A stretch of DNA of 64,000 bases from Caldilineaceae bacterium (GTDB lineage Bacteria > Chloroflexota > Anaerolineae > Caldilineales > Caldilineaceae): the NCBI GenBank assembly GCA_020846635.1, contig JADLDO010000039.1, positions 248,001 to 312,000 of the forward strand, written 5' to 3'. The notes under the pieces were generated by a model that saw only the letters and a program-made list of their open reading frames with translations, did no database searches and was not told where the DNA came from. The number at the start of each line of letters is the position of its first letter. Position 1 is the first letter of the stretch. This document shows positions 28,897-38,298 of the stretch, in pieces. The position numbers and the translations under genes were made by a program.

Positions 28897-30120
28897 ATGA
28901 CACAAGAACATAAACTGATTCATATCGAAGATTACGAGCAGTTCACGGGTGCAGAGATGGTCGCACGCGTGCAAAAGAAGGCTCGATTGCTGGACGATCT
29001 CCGTGTTGCCCATGTGAATTCCACCAAGGAGGGCGGCGGCGTGGCCGAAATCCTCTCCTCACTGACGCTGTTGATGAACAGCGCCGGAATCAATACAGAG
29101 TGGCGGGTCATGGAGGGCACGCCGGAATTCTTCAACGTGACGAAGAAGATGCACAACGCGCTGCAAGGGGCTGACGAGACGCTAAGCTTTAAGGAGCAGC
29201 AGATCTACGAAGAACTTGTGTACGAGAACGCGATCCGCAATAAGCTGGATCACGACCGGGTGATTGTCCATGATCCGCAACCGCTCCCTCTCATCAACCA
29301 CTACGAGAGAAAAGGACCGTGGATCTGGCAATGTCACGTCGATTTAACGGCTCCAAACCTGGACGTTTGGAATTACCTAAAGCCATTTATCGTGAAGTAC
29401 AACACCGTGATCTTCTCGCTCAAGGAATATGCTAAAGACATTGGGATTCCACAAACCTTTATCAAGCCTGCCATTGATCCTTTTGTTCTCAAGAATATCA
29501 AGATGAGCGAGGAGGAGATCCAGCAGATTCTGGATGAGGCGAAGATTCCCACCGACCTGCCATTGGTGGTGCAAATCTCGCGCTTTGACAAGTGGAAGGA
29601 TCCAGCCGGCGTGATTGAGGCCTTCAAGCAAGCACGCGCCCATGTGGATGCCACGCTAGTTCTCTTGGGGAGCAGCGCCACCGATGATCCCGAAGGCGAC
29701 GGCATCTATCAATCGCTGTTGGAGAAGCAGGAGGAGCGCATCATCATCCTCTCCCACGAGGATTCTGCCCTGGTGAATGCCTTGCAGAGCCGCGCCGCCG
29801 TGGTGCTGCAAAAGTCGCTGCGCGAGGGCTTTGGCTTGACCGTGAGCGAAGCCATGTGGAAAGGCACACCCGTCATCGGTGGCAATGTCGGCGGCATTCC
29901 CAAGCAGATTGAGGATGGCGAAAACGGCTTCCTCGTCTCGTCCATTGAGGAAGCCGCCGACCGCATCGTCCTGCTGCTCCAACACCCTGCCCTCCGCGAA
30001 GAAATGGGACGCAAGGCGCACGAAACCGTGAAGGAACACTTCCTCATGATCCGCCTTCTGGAGCAATACCTCGACCTGCTAGCCACTTACGAACCGGCGT
30101 TGGCAGCAGTTCGTTCCTGA
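28897..30120 (+). CDS. treT: trehalose glycosyltransferring synthase TreT
   Basis: 407 residues, a GT4-family retaining glycosyltransferase. The N-terminal block HVNSTKEGGGVAEILSSL and the motif WQCHVDLTAP are characteristic of TreT, which makes trehalose from an NDP-glucose and glucose in one step. The C-terminal GT-B domain shows QISRFDKWKDP, LREGFGLTVSEAMWKGTPVIGG (with the E-x7-E element) and GFLVSSIEEAA. Trehalose would serve as a compatible solute or thermoprotectant. AAGGAGG lies 7 bases before ATG. It faces the PhyH gene convergently. Confidence 0.9.
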   Translation: MTQEHKLIHIEDYEQFTGAEMVARVQKKARLLDDLRVAHVNSTKEGGGVAEILSSLTLLMNSAGINTEWRVMEGTPEFFNVTKKMHNALQGADETLSFKEQQIYEELVYENAIRNKLDHDRVIVHDPQPLPLINHYERKGPWIWQCHVDLTAPNLDVWNYLKPFIVKYNTVIFSLKEYAKDIGIPQTFIKPAIDPFVLKNIKMSEEEIQQILDEAKIPTDLPLVVQISRFDKWKDPAGVIEAFKQARAHVDATLVLLGSSATDDPEGDGIYQSLLEKQEERIIILSHEDSALVNALQSRAAVVLQKSLREGFGLTVSEAMWKGTPVIGGNVGGIPKQIEDGENGFLVSSIEEAADRIVLLLQHPALREEMGRKAHETVKEHFLMIRLLEQYLDLLATYEPALAAVRS

Positions 30121-30148
30121 GCAGATTAGGCATCCCACCGAGTTCTAC

Positions 30149-30182
30149 ACAGGGGAGGCTCTAGGCAATGAGCCTCCCCTGT
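30149..30182. terminator. bidirectional hairpin between convergent genes
   Basis: A perfect 13-bp stem, ACAGGGGAGGCTC (30149-30161) with 30170-30182, lies in the 70-base spacer. Neither side has a long T-tract. Confidence 0.55.
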
Positions 30183-30190
30183 ATCAAGCA

Positions 30191-31006
30191 TCAACCATAT
30201 GCCCCGCGGTTCAAAAAGCCCAGCAGCCGCTTGAGGCGCGGGTTGGCATCCTCGTAGACATGCTCCGGCATCTGGTAATTCATAAACGGATAGTACTTGT
30301 GCCCAATAATGCGCCGCGCAAAGGTGGTTTGGGTGATATAGCGCGTGCGCTCGCTGCGATTTGTGCCGCCCCGATGCCATACCTGATTGTTAAACAAGAT
30401 AACGCTGCCCGCCTTGCCTAGATTGTAATGAATCTGGCTCTCCCATTGCGTGCCTTCCATCACCTTTGGCGGCACCGCGCCAAAGAGATGTGAGCCGGGG
30501 ATTACCTCTGTGCCGCCATACTTAATTTCGTCAACATCGGTCAAATAGTAATTGGCAGTGAAAAAGAGTACCGGCAGGCGCACATTCTTGGGCGGCTCCC
30601 CTTCCGTCACCAGGTAGTGCGGCGCATCGTCCTGGTGCCAGCTATCAATGCCACCACCGGGCAGGCTTTGAAACGAGTTGTTGTGAATGACATGACAATT
30701 CGGTGCGATCAGCGCTTCAGCCAGGCTAACAATTGGCTCCAGGTCAAAGAGGCGCAAATTGGTTGGGCTGGTTTCAAACATGCGATGGGCAAGCCGGATT
30801 TTCTCATTGACGCTGTTCAAGCCATTCGGGTTGTTCTCCAATGCCCAATCGAGGTCGGCACGCATCTGCGCGCACCACTCCGGCGGCAGCACATTTTGCA
30901 GAAAGAGATAGCCATCGCGGTGGAAAGTCTCCACCCACTCCTCAATCTGCTCCGAGCTAGCAACTTGTCCTGCGAGATAGGGGGAAGCGGTGGTGGCGGT
31001 TGACAT
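30191..31006 (-). CDS. phytanoyl-CoA dioxygenase (PhyH) family protein
   Basis: 271 residues with the double-stranded beta-helix of Fe(II)/2-oxoglutarate oxygenases. The iron triad is visible: H124 and D126 in SWHQDDAPHY, and H211 in NQVWHRGGTN. An Arg a few residues after H211 (NRSERTRY) fits 2-oxoglutarate binding. The substrate is unknown; bacterial PhyH proteins hydroxylate diverse small molecules, including ectoine. AGGAG lies about 7 bases before the ATG. Confidence 0.9.
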   Translation of the reverse strand: MSTATTASPYLAGQVASSEQIEEWVETFHRDGYLFLQNVLPPEWCAQMRADLDWALENNPNGLNSVNEKIRLAHRMFETSPTNLRLFDLEPIVSLAEALIAPNCHVIHNNSFQSLPGGGIDSWHQDDAPHYLVTEGEPPKNVRLPVLFFTANYYLTDVDEIKYGGTEVIPGSHLFGAVPPKVMEGTQWESQIHYNLGKAGSVILFNNQVWHRGGTNRSERTRYITQTTFARRIIGHKYYPFMNYQMPEHVYEDANPRLKRLLGFLNRGAYG

Positions 31007-31099
31007 GAAAGACTCCTTTTGGCGGCTGCAATAGGTGGGTAAGGATGGTTGGGGTTGGGAAGCAAGGAAGGCAACTGCGTAGGTTTATTTTATACCAGG

Positions 31100-32575
31100 T
31101 TACTTCAAAATATAATATGTCGCCCGCTTTTCACCGATCCGCAGCAGCAGATTCTTCTCCACCAGATCGGCCAAGTCGCGGCGGATCGTCTCAGCGCTGA
31201 CATCGGGGGCAAGGGCTTGGTAGTCGCTGTTGGTGATGCGCCCGTTGGCTTGGATAAAGGCGAGAGCTTGCTGCTGGCGCTCCGTAAGCGGCGCTTGCCC
31301 CGCCAGCGCAGCGGGTGTCATCATAGAAGGAAAGGGGGAAGGGGTCGGAGAGACAGAGGACAGTGGTGGCCTTGCCGGTGACGGCAACTCCAGCGCGGCT
31401 GATTCCAGCGTCACCTTGAAGCCCGCCGCAGTCTCCTCAAATTGTGGCGCAGAAAGCCCATGCTCCGTCATGGCGCTGATCATGCGGTCGATACCATAGC
31501 CCAGCCGCTCAATATAGCCCATATCACTCAGCACAGCCACAATCGCCTCATTGCGGCTGTAGCGTTCATCCTTGAGATTATGCAGCGTCACATGACCGGG
31601 CAGCCGTCCAGGGCTGTAGACCTCCAGGCGATTGCTGTACATCAGCAGGCGGATGCCCTCGCCGCGAATCGAGTAGTCGCGATGGCAAATGGCGTTGACA
31701 ATCGCCTCGCGCACCACAGCCAGGGGATACTCCGCAGAATCCTCGCGCGCCAATCCGTTAATTCGCATCTCGCGGCGCATATTGCTAAAGACAAAGGCTT
31801 CCGCCTGGCGAATTTGATCGGCCAACGTCCCGCCAATATCCTGGCGCACAAACTCATCGCTCATCACCTCGCCCGCATAGCGCACGCAGATGATCTCGGC
31901 GCTGCGTACAAACTGCTGTGGAGCGCGGCCAAAGAGCAGCATGCCCGCGACCGTGGGCGTCACCACTGGCGCACTGCCCAACAGCGGCTCGGCATAGGCG
32001 ACACAGCCGCGCGCCAACAACGCTTGCGTAATATCCTCCGTCGCAGAAAAGGCCACCTGATCCAGATAGCGCAAAATGCGCTGCTCATCGAGGTCAGCCA
32101 GCGTAGCGTTCGCCAGCAATTGCGCCTCATAGCCGGCATCCCCCCGCTCCAGCAGCAGCCGCCGCAGTTCGGGCGTGGTCAGCGGGCGATTCTGGCCCGC
32201 CGTACGTGTTAAGTACATCCCCTGCAAGCTGTAAATATGGGGCAGCCCCGCAGGAACCTGCACCACCACCACCGGCCCCTCCTCCAGTGTGATCACCTGC
32301 GCGCTAGGCAGCACCAGCGGCGGATCAGTCAGCAGCCCCGCGGCTGTGGCAGCATCGCGCAGGTCGTTGACATCGATCTCCTTTTGCACAGAGCCTTTGG
32401 CCGAGATACCCAAGAGCGCCACCCCGCCATTCGCATTTGCCAGCGCGGCCAATGTCTCGGCCAATCCGCGCGGCGCGGTTTTGGCCGGCACAAAGGCGAC
32501 GCGGTCGCTGGATCCAGCCTCAAGATAGCCGGTTAATTCCTCGGCTTGAAGGGTTGGTTGTTGGCGGCGAATCAT
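31100..32575 (-). CDS. AlbA_2/Schlafen-domain transcriptional regulator (COG2865-like)
   Basis: 491 residues. The N-terminal AlbA_2 (divergent AAA_4) domain includes ALANANGGVALLGIS at about residues 44-58. The middle has the conserved REAIVNAICHRDYS block and the GRLPGHVTLHNLKDERYSRN segment of the HATPase_c_4-like region. The C-terminus is a winged helix (LTERQQQALAFIQANGRITNSDYQAL...SAETIRRDLADLVEKNLL). Members are thought to be DNA-binding regulators, and a few are linked to phage defence. A possible operator lies upstream at 32598-32629. Confidence 0.88.
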   Translation of the reverse strand: MIRRQQPTLQAEELTGYLEAGSSDRVAFVPAKTAPRGLAETLAALANANGGVALLGISAKGSVQKEIDVNDLRDAATAAGLLTDPPLVLPSAQVITLEEGPVVVVQVPAGLPHIYSLQGMYLTRTAGQNRPLTTPELRRLLLERGDAGYEAQLLANATLADLDEQRILRYLDQVAFSATEDITQALLARGCVAYAEPLLGSAPVVTPTVAGMLLFGRAPQQFVRSAEIICVRYAGEVMSDEFVRQDIGGTLADQIRQAEAFVFSNMRREMRINGLAREDSAEYPLAVVREAIVNAICHRDYSIRGEGIRLLMYSNRLEVYSPGRLPGHVTLHNLKDERYSRNEAIVAVLSDMGYIERLGYGIDRMISAMTEHGLSAPQFEETAAGFKVTLESAALELPSPARPPLSSVSPTPSPFPSMMTPAALAGQAPLTERQQQALAFIQANGRITNSDYQALAPDVSAETIRRDLADLVEKNLLLRIGEKRATYYILK

Positions 32576-32597
32576 CTGCTTTCCTCACACCCAGCTC

Positions 32598-32629
32598 GTC
32601 CCACATTGAATCTATTGAATTCATGGGAC
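32598..32629. promoter_or_regulatory. possible operator: palindrome enclosing a 9-nt duplication
   Basis: GTCCCA (32598-32603) and TGGGAC (32624-32629) flank two direct copies of ATTGAAT(CT/TC) (32605-32613 and 32614-32622). It lies 23-54 bases upstream of the AlbA_2 regulator start, where an autoregulatory operator could sit. Tentative. Confidence 0.3.
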
Positions 32630-32721
32630 AACTGGGCCATCTTTGTATACTTGTGGAAAAATTTGTGCGAACCTGACATAAATTATGACGCAAACAACCG
32701 TAATCGGTCACGCTCTATCTT

Positions 32722-33894
32722 TTATGGAGCGTTGCGCGCCAAAATAGCAGCGCAATAGCCAGGGGGCGGCGTTTCCAGCGGCGCAGGTTCAGCGAGCGCG
32801 CCGCTTACCGTCCAGCGGTCGGGCAGCCGTTGCGCCCCATCAGGCGGCTGATAGCGCAGCGTAAAGACCACCCAGCGGCGGATTGTGGGATTGGCCTGCT
32901 CGGCAAACTCGACACAAACAGGGGTGGTGGGAGCAATGGCGCTGCCTTGCCCCTGTTGATCCTGGGCGCTCGGCATCTGCTCATAGCGCATGGGCACGGT
33001 GGTATAGGCGGCGATGTCCTCAATTCGTTCCATTGCCAAACGCGTATATGCGCTTTCCGCGTCCAACTGCGGCAATGTCGTCCCCGGCGTCAGCAGCAGG
33101 TCCAGCCCACCCTCTGCGGCGCGCGGCCAGAGCAAATAGGCCAGCACAACGCCCTCTGGGGCAAAGAGACGCGCGGGAATCTCACCATCGCAAAAGTGAA
33201 GCCCTTGCGGCAGTGCGCTAAACACAATCCCCGGCAGATCCGCGCGCCGCGTATACAGCACCGTACGGCAAAGATAAGAGCGCGCCCGGTAATCCTCTAG
33301 CGGGTAAAAACCGACCACAGACTGGATGGGGGACGGGCTTCGCTGCCACGCCTCCCACTCTACGCCACCAAAGCCCCCCGGTGCATAGAGTTGAGTAACG
33401 CCATAGCCATTTGCCTCACCCTTCCACCAAACGATTGTCAAGTGCGTGCTGCCGCCACGAATCACCAATTCGGGTTGAGGACTCTCGCCATTCACTGAAT
33501 AGAGAGCAATCGCATCCGCAGGGGTTCCAGGGGGCGCAATGATCCCTTGCCCCAAGCCATCGTCATCGTCGAAATAACGGGGGAGCAGGCGATAAGGCTG
33601 GTTCATGTTGGGCGCAGGTTGTGCATCATCGATCAGCGCGCCCACTTGCCCGCTGTCAAAGCGAAAGAAGAGCAAATTCTCCTCGTCCTCATCCCCATCC
33701 AGGTTGACCGGCTGCCAGCGCCCCAATGCCTCCCAGCCCGCAGGCAACACCTGCTCAAACTCTACTTCCAGTGCTTGCCCGCGCTGTTCGCTCGGCAACA
33801 ACGTGCATCCCCCCAGCAGGAGGATGCAGACCAGCCAGAGGTAGCGCACTATCGCATAACTCATCCCATCGCCAGCGTTCTTCATACTCGCCAT
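32722..33894 (-). CDS. predicted lipoprotein of unknown function
   Basis: About 390 residues. A type II signal peptide (YLWLVCILLLGGC) places the lipid-modified Cys near residue 30. The mature protein is beta-rich and acidic, with a FG-GAP-like start (PVNLDGDEDEENLLFF) and repeated W-containing strands. A second Cys pair occurs at YLCRTV and LHFCDG. The start is unclear: ATG 33894, 33885 or 33864. No family recognised. Confidence 0.75.
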   Translation of the reverse strand: MASMKNAGDGMSYAIVRYLWLVCILLLGGCTLLPSEQRGQALEVEFEQVLPAGWEALGRWQPVNLDGDEDEENLLFFRFDSGQVGALIDDAQPAPNMNQPYRLLPRYFDDDDGLGQGIIAPPGTPADAIALYSVNGESPQPELVIRGGSTHLTIVWWKGEANGYGVTQLYAPGGFGGVEWEAWQRSPSPIQSVVGFYPLEDYRARSYLCRTVLYTRRADLPGIVFSALPQGLHFCDGEIPARLFAPEGVVLAYLLWPRAAEGGLDLLLTPGTTLPQLDAESAYTRLAMERIEDIAAYTTVPMRYEQMPSAQDQQGQGSAIAPTTPVCVEFAEQANPTIRRWVVFTLRYQPPDGAQRLPDRWTVSGALAEPAPLETPPPGYCAAILARNAP

Positions 33895-34087
33895 TGTAAT
33901 TCAGCCCAAAGGTCGCGCCAAACATCTGGGAAGAACCCCACCCGCGCTTCGGCAGCACGATGCATCCTGCCAACAACCAATTGACGCGACAGACCAATTC
34001 GGCGTACCATACGCACCTTATAAACTATACAAACTACGCGTATAAATTATGCGCGGATTACCGTGGACGATCTGTGATACGCTACTG

Positions 34088-34105
34088 TTCGTTGTATTCG
34101 TTGGC
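34088..34105. repeat. 9-nt tandem duplication upstream of yvcK-like gene
   Basis: TTCGTTGTA (34088-34096) is followed by TTCGTTGGC (34097-34105). Confidence 0.5.
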
Positions 34106-34145
34106 CGCGCCAAAACGTATCCCTGTAGAGGAGTCTTAGCAAACC

Positions 34146-35579
34146 ATGTCCAGCCCTTCCATCCACGCCCATTGGTCTCACTTTTTGCGCCCTGGGCTGC
34201 ATATCAAGCGCTGGATTTTGCTGCTGCTGGTCGGCATCACCGTGGCGGCGTTGGGGATGGCCTTTCTCATTCGCGAATGGTACATCACCGATCAACTGCC
34301 CCCGGCAGTCTACAGCCTGGCGCTGCGATCATTGCCCAATTGGTTGCGCGGCATGCTCCTGCTTGGGGTCGGGCTGCTCGCCACCATCGTGGGCGTATGG
34401 CAGCTAAATCGCTCCATCATCATCGCCCTCCTGCCAGGGCAAAGCGCCCCCGGCAACATCGAAATGGTCAATGTCATACTGGATCGCCAGCGCCGCCGCC
34501 AGGGGCCGCGCGTGGTTGCCATCGGGGGCGGTACGGGGATGCCACAACTCCTGCGCGGGCTGCGCACCTATACCGACAACATCACCGCCATTGTCACCGT
34601 GGCGGACGACGGTGGCAGCAGCGGGCGGCTCCGTCGCCAAATGGGGATGCTGCCTCCCGGAGATTTCCGCAACAATATCGCAGCGTTAAGCGAAGCCGAA
34701 GATCTCATGACACGCCTCTTTCAATATCGCTTTGCGGAAAGCGACATCCATGCGGAGCGCGATGACAGCGACGAAGACGATCACCAAAACAGCGAAGAAA
34801 ATACGCTGGCAGGCCACAGTTTTGGTAATCTCTTTATTACCACAATGGCAGCCGTCACCGGCAGCTTTGAAAGTGGCATCGCCGAGAGCAGCCGCGTCCT
34901 GGCAGTGCGCGGGCAGGTCTTGCCTAGCACATTAGAGCATGTCACGCTTTGCGCCGAGATCTGCCGTCCCGCTGCGGTGGCCGCGGGCGATGGCGATGAA
35001 GCGGATCACGCGGCTGTAGAGGACGACACGCCAGAAGAAGAATGGGTCGTGGTCGAAGGGGAAAGCAAAATCCCCAAAGCGGGCGGACGCATCATGCGTG
35101 TCTTTCTCAAGCCGGAGCATGCCCGCGCCTATCCGCTCACCATACAGGCCATCTTGCAGGCCGATCTGATCGTGGCGGCTCCCGGCAGTTTCTTCACCAG
35201 CGTCATGCCCAACTTGCTTGTGCCTGATATTTGCGCCGCCATCTCTGCCTCTCTTGCCCAGCGCATTTATGTCTGCAACATCACCACCCAGCCCGGCGAG
35301 ACCGATGGCTTTACCGTCAGCGAGCATATGCGCCAACTGCGCGCCCATGTGGGCAATGCCATTACCACCGTTCTCGCCAACGACAACTTTGACTATCCCC
35401 TCGAAACCTCCTCGCCGTTTGTGGGCGATTGGGTGCGGCTCCCCAGCCCCAATGAGGCGCTGAACTATCGCCTTTTTACGGGCGACCTGGCTGACAGCAA
35501 ACGCCCGTGGCGGCATGATCCGCAAAAGCTGGCAGCGCGGCTGATGGCGGTATATGCTGAGCTACAGGCTGAAAAATAG
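34146..35579 (+). CDS. yvcK: YvcK/CofD-family gluconeogenesis factor with N-terminal membrane helices
   Basis: 477 residues. Two hydrophobic helices (about 21-40 and 60-82) anchor the protein; the CofD/YvcK fold follows from about residue 118. Family motifs are VVAIGGGTGMPQLLRGL, TVADDGGSSGRLRR, PPGDFRNNIAAL and LAGHSFGNLF. YvcK proteins bind UDP-sugars and are needed for growth on gluconeogenic carbon sources and for cell-wall shape control. An acidic insert (DDSDEDDHQNSEEN and DEADHAAVEDDTPEEE) is unusual. The gene lies directly before gap-pgk-tpiA, which fits a carbon-flow role. Confidence 0.9.
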   Translation: MSSPSIHAHWSHFLRPGLHIKRWILLLLVGITVAALGMAFLIREWYITDQLPPAVYSLALRSLPNWLRGMLLLGVGLLATIVGVWQLNRSIIIALLPGQSAPGNIEMVNVILDRQRRRQGPRVVAIGGGTGMPQLLRGLRTYTDNITAIVTVADDGGSSGRLRRQMGMLPPGDFRNNIAALSEAEDLMTRLFQYRFAESDIHAERDDSDEDDHQNSEENTLAGHSFGNLFITTMAAVTGSFESGIAESSRVLAVRGQVLPSTLEHVTLCAEICRPAAVAAGDGDEADHAAVEDDTPEEEWVVVEGESKIPKAGGRIMRVFLKPEHARAYPLTIQAILQADLIVAAPGSFFTSVMPNLLVPDICAAISASLAQRIYVCNITTQPGETDGFTVSEHMRQLRAHVGNAITTVLANDNFDYPLETSSPFVGDWVRLPSPNEALNYRLFTGDLADSKRPWRHDPQKLAARLMAVYAELQAEK

Positions 35580-35911
35580 GCGACAGATTCATAGAATCTG
35601 AACTTTCCTTCTCAAATAGTAATCCCTGCTGCACTGTGATAGAATCCTTCGATGGTAGATTAGTTATACGCGCCGTTATTTCATGGGGTAGGGGCGAGCT
35701 GTGCAGTGAAATTCCTGTCGTTGGCCCACGAACCCGACCGGCGTTTATAGACGAGCGCTACGTGGCATATGGCCGATGATGCCCATTTCCACAGCAGATT
35801 CACAGCCGCCGCTGCGCAACTTGCATGTAATCATCGCCTGGCCTAGCGGCGATTCTATGAATTGAACAACAAGGAATTGAACAACAAGAGATATTCACAA
35901 AGGAGCATTGA
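35580..35911. other. gap leader region
   Basis: 332 bases. It starts with a small hairpin (CAGATTC/GAATCTG, about 35585-35601) and ends with the perfect 15-nt duplication at 35859-35888 and the gap ribosome binding site (AAAGGAG). No gene recognised. Confidence 0.5.
35859..35888. repeat. perfect 15-nt tandem duplication before gap
   Basis: GAATTGAACAACAAG occurs twice in direct succession (35859-35873 and 35874-35888), 23 bases before the gap start codon. It is the only fully identical pair in the window and so probably the youngest. Confidence 0.92.
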
Positions 35912-36922
35912 ATGGCAACTCGCATTGCAATTAACGGTTTTGGCCGCATTGGTCGCCAAGTCACCAAGGTACTTTTTGAAAAGTACAAAGGGGAATTTGA
36001 CCTGGTTGCGGTGAATGATTTGAGCGACGTGAACACCAACGCCCACCTCTTTAAGTATGATAGCAATTATGGCATCTTCCCCGGCACTGTTGAAGTGGAT
36101 GGCGGCGATATTATCGTGGATGGCGACCGTATCAAGGTCTTGAGCGAACGCGATCCCGGCAAGCTGCCCTGGGGCGACCTCGGCGCCGACATCGTGATCG
36201 AAAGCACAGGCATCTTCACCGACCGCGAAAAGGCCGCGCTCCACATCAGCGCAGGGGCGAAAAAGGTCATTATCTCTGCGCCCGCCAAAGGTGAAGATAT
36301 CACCATGTGCATGGGCGTCAACGACGACAAGTATGACCCCGCCAATCATCACATCGTTAGCAACGCAAGCTGCACCACCAACTGTCTGGCCCCCGCGGCC
36401 AAAGTTGTCAGCGATACCTTTGGCATTGAGCAGGGCGTCATGACCACCGTCCACTCCTATACGAATGACCAGCGCATCCTAGACCTTGTACACAAGGACC
36501 TGCGCCGCGCCCGCGCCGCGGCCATCAACATCATTCCTACCTCCACAGGGGCAGCCAAAGCCGTGTCACTGGTTATACCTGAGCTCAAGGGCAAGTTTGA
36601 TGGTTTTGCCATGCGCGTACCGACCTCGACCGTGAGCTTGGTTGACTTTGTCGCAAAGGTCACAAACCCCGGCAGCACCGAAGACCTGCTGGCGGCCTTC
36701 GACGCCGCGGCCGCAGGGCCGATGAAGGGCATCCTCGCAGTCAGCCGCGAGCCGTTGGTCAGCAGCGACTATAAGGGCAATCCCTACAGTTCCACCATCG
36801 ACGCCGAATTCACACATTTCTACGGCGACCTGGTCAAAGTAGTCACCTGGTATGACAACGAGTGGGCCTACAGCGTGCGCTGTATGGACATGGCAAAGTT
36901 CATGGCCGACGCGGGACTCTAA
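35912..36922 (+). CDS. gap: glyceraldehyde-3-phosphate dehydrogenase, type I
   Basis: 336 residues. NAD-binding N-terminus INGFGRIGRQVTKVL, catalytic Cys C154 in NASCTTNCLAP, and the C-terminal NEWAYSVRCMDM. It converts glyceraldehyde-3-phosphate to 1,3-bisphosphoglycerate in glycolysis and the reverse in gluconeogenesis. AAAGGAG lies 7 bases before ATG. A terminator-like hairpin at 36972-37034 separates it from pgk, so the pair is probably only partly co-transcribed. Confidence 0.97.
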   Translation: MATRIAINGFGRIGRQVTKVLFEKYKGEFDLVAVNDLSDVNTNAHLFKYDSNYGIFPGTVEVDGGDIIVDGDRIKVLSERDPGKLPWGDLGADIVIESTGIFTDREKAALHISAGAKKVIISAPAKGEDITMCMGVNDDKYDPANHHIVSNASCTTNCLAPAAKVVSDTFGIEQGVMTTVHSYTNDQRILDLVHKDLRRARAAAINIIPTSTGAAKAVSLVIPELKGKFDGFAMRVPTSTVSLVDFVAKVTNPGSTEDLLAAFDAAAAGPMKGILAVSREPLVSSDYKGNPYSSTIDAEFTHFYGDLVKVVTWYDNEWAYSVRCMDMAKFMADAGL

Positions 36923-36971
36923 GCGCTACCCTACCTAAACACGGCATACCCATCAAGGCGACCTGCCCATG

Positions 36972-37034
36972 CAAACGTGAAACATCGACCGCTGCCCCCT
37001 GGCCGGGTACAATGTTTCACGTTTGTTCATTTTT
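36972..37034 (+). terminator. terminator between gap and pgk
   Basis: A perfect 14-bp stem, CAAACGTGAAACAT (36972-36985) with ATGTTTCACGTTTG (37012-37025), is followed by TTCATTTTT. Confidence 0.78.
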
Positions 37035-37040
37035 GGGTAT

Positions 37041-37093
37041 CCTACCTCTAAATGCCCTACTTATAATCTCCTACTTATAATGCCCTACTTATG
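37041..37093. repeat. 14-nt tandem repeat in the pgk leader, three clear copies plus one degenerate
   Basis: CCTACTTATAAT-type units start at 37056, 37070 and 37084, with a degenerate copy from 37041. Two copies contain a perfect TATAAT (37062-37067 and 37076-37081), a -10 consensus, although no good -35 box is spaced correctly. The last copy runs into the pgk ribosome binding site. Confidence 0.85.
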
Positions 37094-37104
37094 AGGAGGC
37101 TCCT

Positions 37105-38298
37105 ATGAACAAGAAAACGATTCAAGATATAGAGTGGGCCGGGAAAAAAGCCCTGGTGCGCGTGGACTTCAACGTTCCTCAGGGGGATGATGGGCATATT
37201 ACCGACGATGCACGCATCCGCGCCGCACTCCCCACCATCAACTACCTGCTTGAACACAGTGCGGCAGTGATCCTCATGAGCCATTTAGGCCGCCCCAAAG
37301 ATGGGCCTGACCCTAAATACAGCATGAAGGTCACGGCAGATCACCTGGCGACGCTCATCCAAGCACCGGTTCGGTTCGTTGGCGCAGTCACCGGCCCAGA
37401 CGCCGAAGCCGCCGCGGCTGCCCTCCAACCGGGCCAAGTGCTCGTCTTGGAAAATACCCGTTTTGACCCGCGCGAAACCAAAAACGATAAAACAATGGCC
37501 CAAGAGCTTGCCAGACTGGGTGATGTTTATGTCAATGATGCATTTGGCAGCGCGCACCGCGCTCATGCCAGCACCGCAGGCGTGGCCGAATTTTTGCCCG
37601 CGGTGGCTGGTTTTCTGATGCAAAAAGAACTGGACTACTTGGGCAGTGCGCTGGAGGATCCCGAAAGACCTTTTGTTGCCATTCTGGGCGGAGCCAAAGT
37701 TAGCGACAAAATCGGCGTGATTGAAGCGTTGATCAAGAAGGTCGATGCGATCCTCGTCGGTGGCGGCATGGCAAACACCTTCTGGGCGGCACAAGGGTAT
37801 GTGATGGGCAAGAGCTTGGTCGAAACAGAGGCGCTAGAGACCGCAGCGCGCCTCATGGAAGAAGGTGCCGAAATCATTAACCTGCCCGTTGATCTGCGCG
37901 TTGCCAACGCCTTTGCCGCCGATGCCGAACAGAAAGTCGTCAGTGTTACCGATGTCCCTGCCGATTGGATGGCGCTGGACATTGGCCCCGCCACCATCGC
38001 CCATTATGCCAACCGGCTTGCAGGTGCAAAAACCGTCTTCTGGAATGGGCCAATGGGCGTCTTTGAATTTCCAGTTTTTGCCCAGGGAACGGTCGCCATT
38101 GCCGAAATCCTGGCGGGGCTGCGCGACGCCACAACCATCATTGGTGGCGGCGACAGCGCGGCAGCGGTGCGCCAAGCGGGCCTGGAAGACAAGATGAGCC
38201 ATATCAGCACCGGTGGTGGCGCCAGTCTCGAATTTCTCGAAGGCCAAGAGCTGCCCGGCGTGGCCCTGTTGAACAACCGCGACCAGGGTAGATCATGA
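37105..38298 (+). CDS. pgk: phosphoglycerate kinase
   Basis: 397 residues. N-terminal RVDFNVPQ, the substrate-binding SHLGRPK, LENTRFDPRE, ILGGAKVSDKIG and the C-terminal GGGDSAAAVRQAG with STGGGASLEFLEG. It catalyses the reversible ATP-forming step from 1,3-bisphosphoglycerate. GAGGAGG lies 5 bases before ATG. Its stop overlaps the next gene start (ATGA), so the two are translationally coupled. Confidence 0.97.
   Translation: MNKKTIQDIEWAGKKALVRVDFNVPQGDDGHITDDARIRAALPTINYLLEHSAAVILMSHLGRPKDGPDPKYSMKVTADHLATLIQAPVRFVGAVTGPDAEAAAAALQPGQVLVLENTRFDPRETKNDKTMAQELARLGDVYVNDAFGSAHRAHASTAGVAEFLPAVAGFLMQKELDYLGSALEDPERPFVAILGGAKVSDKIGVIEALIKKVDAILVGGGMANTFWAAQGYVMGKSLVETEALETAARLMEEGAEIINLPVDLRVANAFAADAEQKVVSVTDVPADWMALDIGPATIAHYANRLAGAKTVFWNGPMGVFEFPVFAQGTVAIAEILAGLRDATTIIGGGDSAAAVRQAGLEDKMSHISTGGGASLEFLEGQELPGVALLNNRDQGRS

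Noticed and set aside
34049..34765. 238-codon frame over the start of the YvcK-like gene
   Set aside because: Out-of-frame shadow of the YvcK coding region with Arg/His-rich, low-complexity translation.
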